A stretch of DNA of 64,000 nt from assembly GCF_927798095.1 (NCBI RefSeq), contig NZ_CAKMMF010000010.1:117025-181024 (forward strand), in the 5' to 3' direction. Below the pieces are notes generated by a model. It had not been told where the DNA came from. It worked only from the letters and a program-made list of their open reading frames with translations, and ran no database searches. The translations under genes and the position numbers were made by a program. Each line of letters begins with the position of its first letter. The stretch's first letter is position 1. This document shows positions 63,880 to 64,000 of the stretch, piece by piece. This stretch comes from Paenibacillus plantiphilus (GTDB taxonomy: Bacteria > Bacillota > Bacilli > Paenibacillales > Paenibacillaceae).

Positions 63880-64000
63880 TGTACCTCTGTCAAGAAAGTA
63901 GACACAGAAACTAAGCGCCCTGGTGTTGCTCGTAGTACCTTTTCTCGCATTGATGCGGGGTAAGATAACCGATCGTCGAATGGATGCGGATCCGGTTGTA
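63880..64000 (-). mobile_element. Right end of an IS3-family insertion sequence, cut by the window
   Basis: The terminal inverted repeat seems to start at 63880 with TGTACCTCTGTCAAGAAAG and reads inward past GTAGACACAG. Inside lies the end of a transposase gene on the minus strand. The element abuts the second repeat copy. The other end and target-site duplication lie outside the window. Confidence 0.85.
63911..64000 (-). CDS. IS3-family transposase OrfB, C-terminal fragment
   Basis: The last 29 codons and the TAG stop (63911-63913) of a DDE transposase. The frame reads YNRIRIHSTIGYLTPHQ and ends EQHQGA, the usual end of the integrase core in IS3-family OrfB proteins (N-x-R-x-H-S-x-x-G-Y-x-x-P). 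The gene continues beyond base 64000. Confidence 0.9.
   Translation of the reverse strand, partial: YNRIRIHSTIGYLTPHQCEKRYYEQHQGA

Overview
The window looks like chromosome of a Bacillales bacterium, most probably Paenibacillus or a close relative. Supporting signs are T-box leaders before hisS and alaS, a CymR-type Rrf2 regulator without cysteines, the Firmicute order alaS-ireB-ruvX-DUF1292-mltG-U32-U32, a SasB/RelQ-type small alarmone synthetase, copper-amine-oxidase-N domains, strong AGGAGG ribosome sites, and base composition near 50% GC by eye. Most of it is ordinary conserved chromosome. No tRNA, rRNA, CRISPR array or phage was seen.

Layout. 1-4837: his T-box, hisS, aspS, tcdA and a DUF3052/OmdA fusion. 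4977-7879: rarA and a CNNM/CBS membrane protein. 7963-11684: mnmA (minus) divergent from cymR, a cysteine desulfurase (yrvO type), a PRC-barrel protein and a zinc-ribbon protein. 11685-27244: an AT-richer accessory island with three paralogous ~145-residue proteins, a decayed gene start, and a 4502-residue FrpC-like RTX protein. 27452-36450: AI-2E-type permease, then alaS (own promoter and T-box), ireB, ruvX, two DUF1292 genes, mltG and two U32 genes (trhP1, trhP2). 36744-40384: chemoreceptor, yugP-type protease, MerR regulator. 40693-44019: amtB with a GlnR/TnrA-like box, a DUF294 nucleotidyltransferase and a DnaQ-like exonuclease. 43993-50702: JAB protease, MFS exporter, ResA-like protein, a 4 x 113 bp tandem repeat, cimA, dinB. 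50777-56749: ferredoxin, then an operon of CHASE2 adenylate cyclase, secreted FecR protein and secreted NHL protein. 56792-63579: L,D-transpeptidase, a 46-residue membrane protein, then pyrD-relQ-DUF309-ABC exporter packed as one operon. 63642-64000: a duplicated repeat and the end of an IS3-family element.

The most unusual locus is 11.9-27.2 kb. The giant protein has no signal peptide. It carries a hydrophobic segment, then a calcium-binding module like the self-processing module of Neisseria FrpC but with Ser in place of the Asp of the cleavable Asp-Pro bond, then 19 RTX units whose spacing is 156, 174 or 192 residues (steps of 18). Units 1-8 and 12-19 keep one constant offset of 5955 bp, which points to a large in-frame internal duplication. 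The third small gene overlaps the giant gene by 14 bp. Behind the second small gene lies a decayed piece matching the giant protein's N-terminus, so small-gene/giant-gene appears to be an ancestral pair with extra orphan small genes, as in polymorphic toxin or adhesin loci with partner or immunity proteins. That function is inference.

Limits: homology calls rest on recognised motifs and remembered family sequences; nothing was searched or folded.
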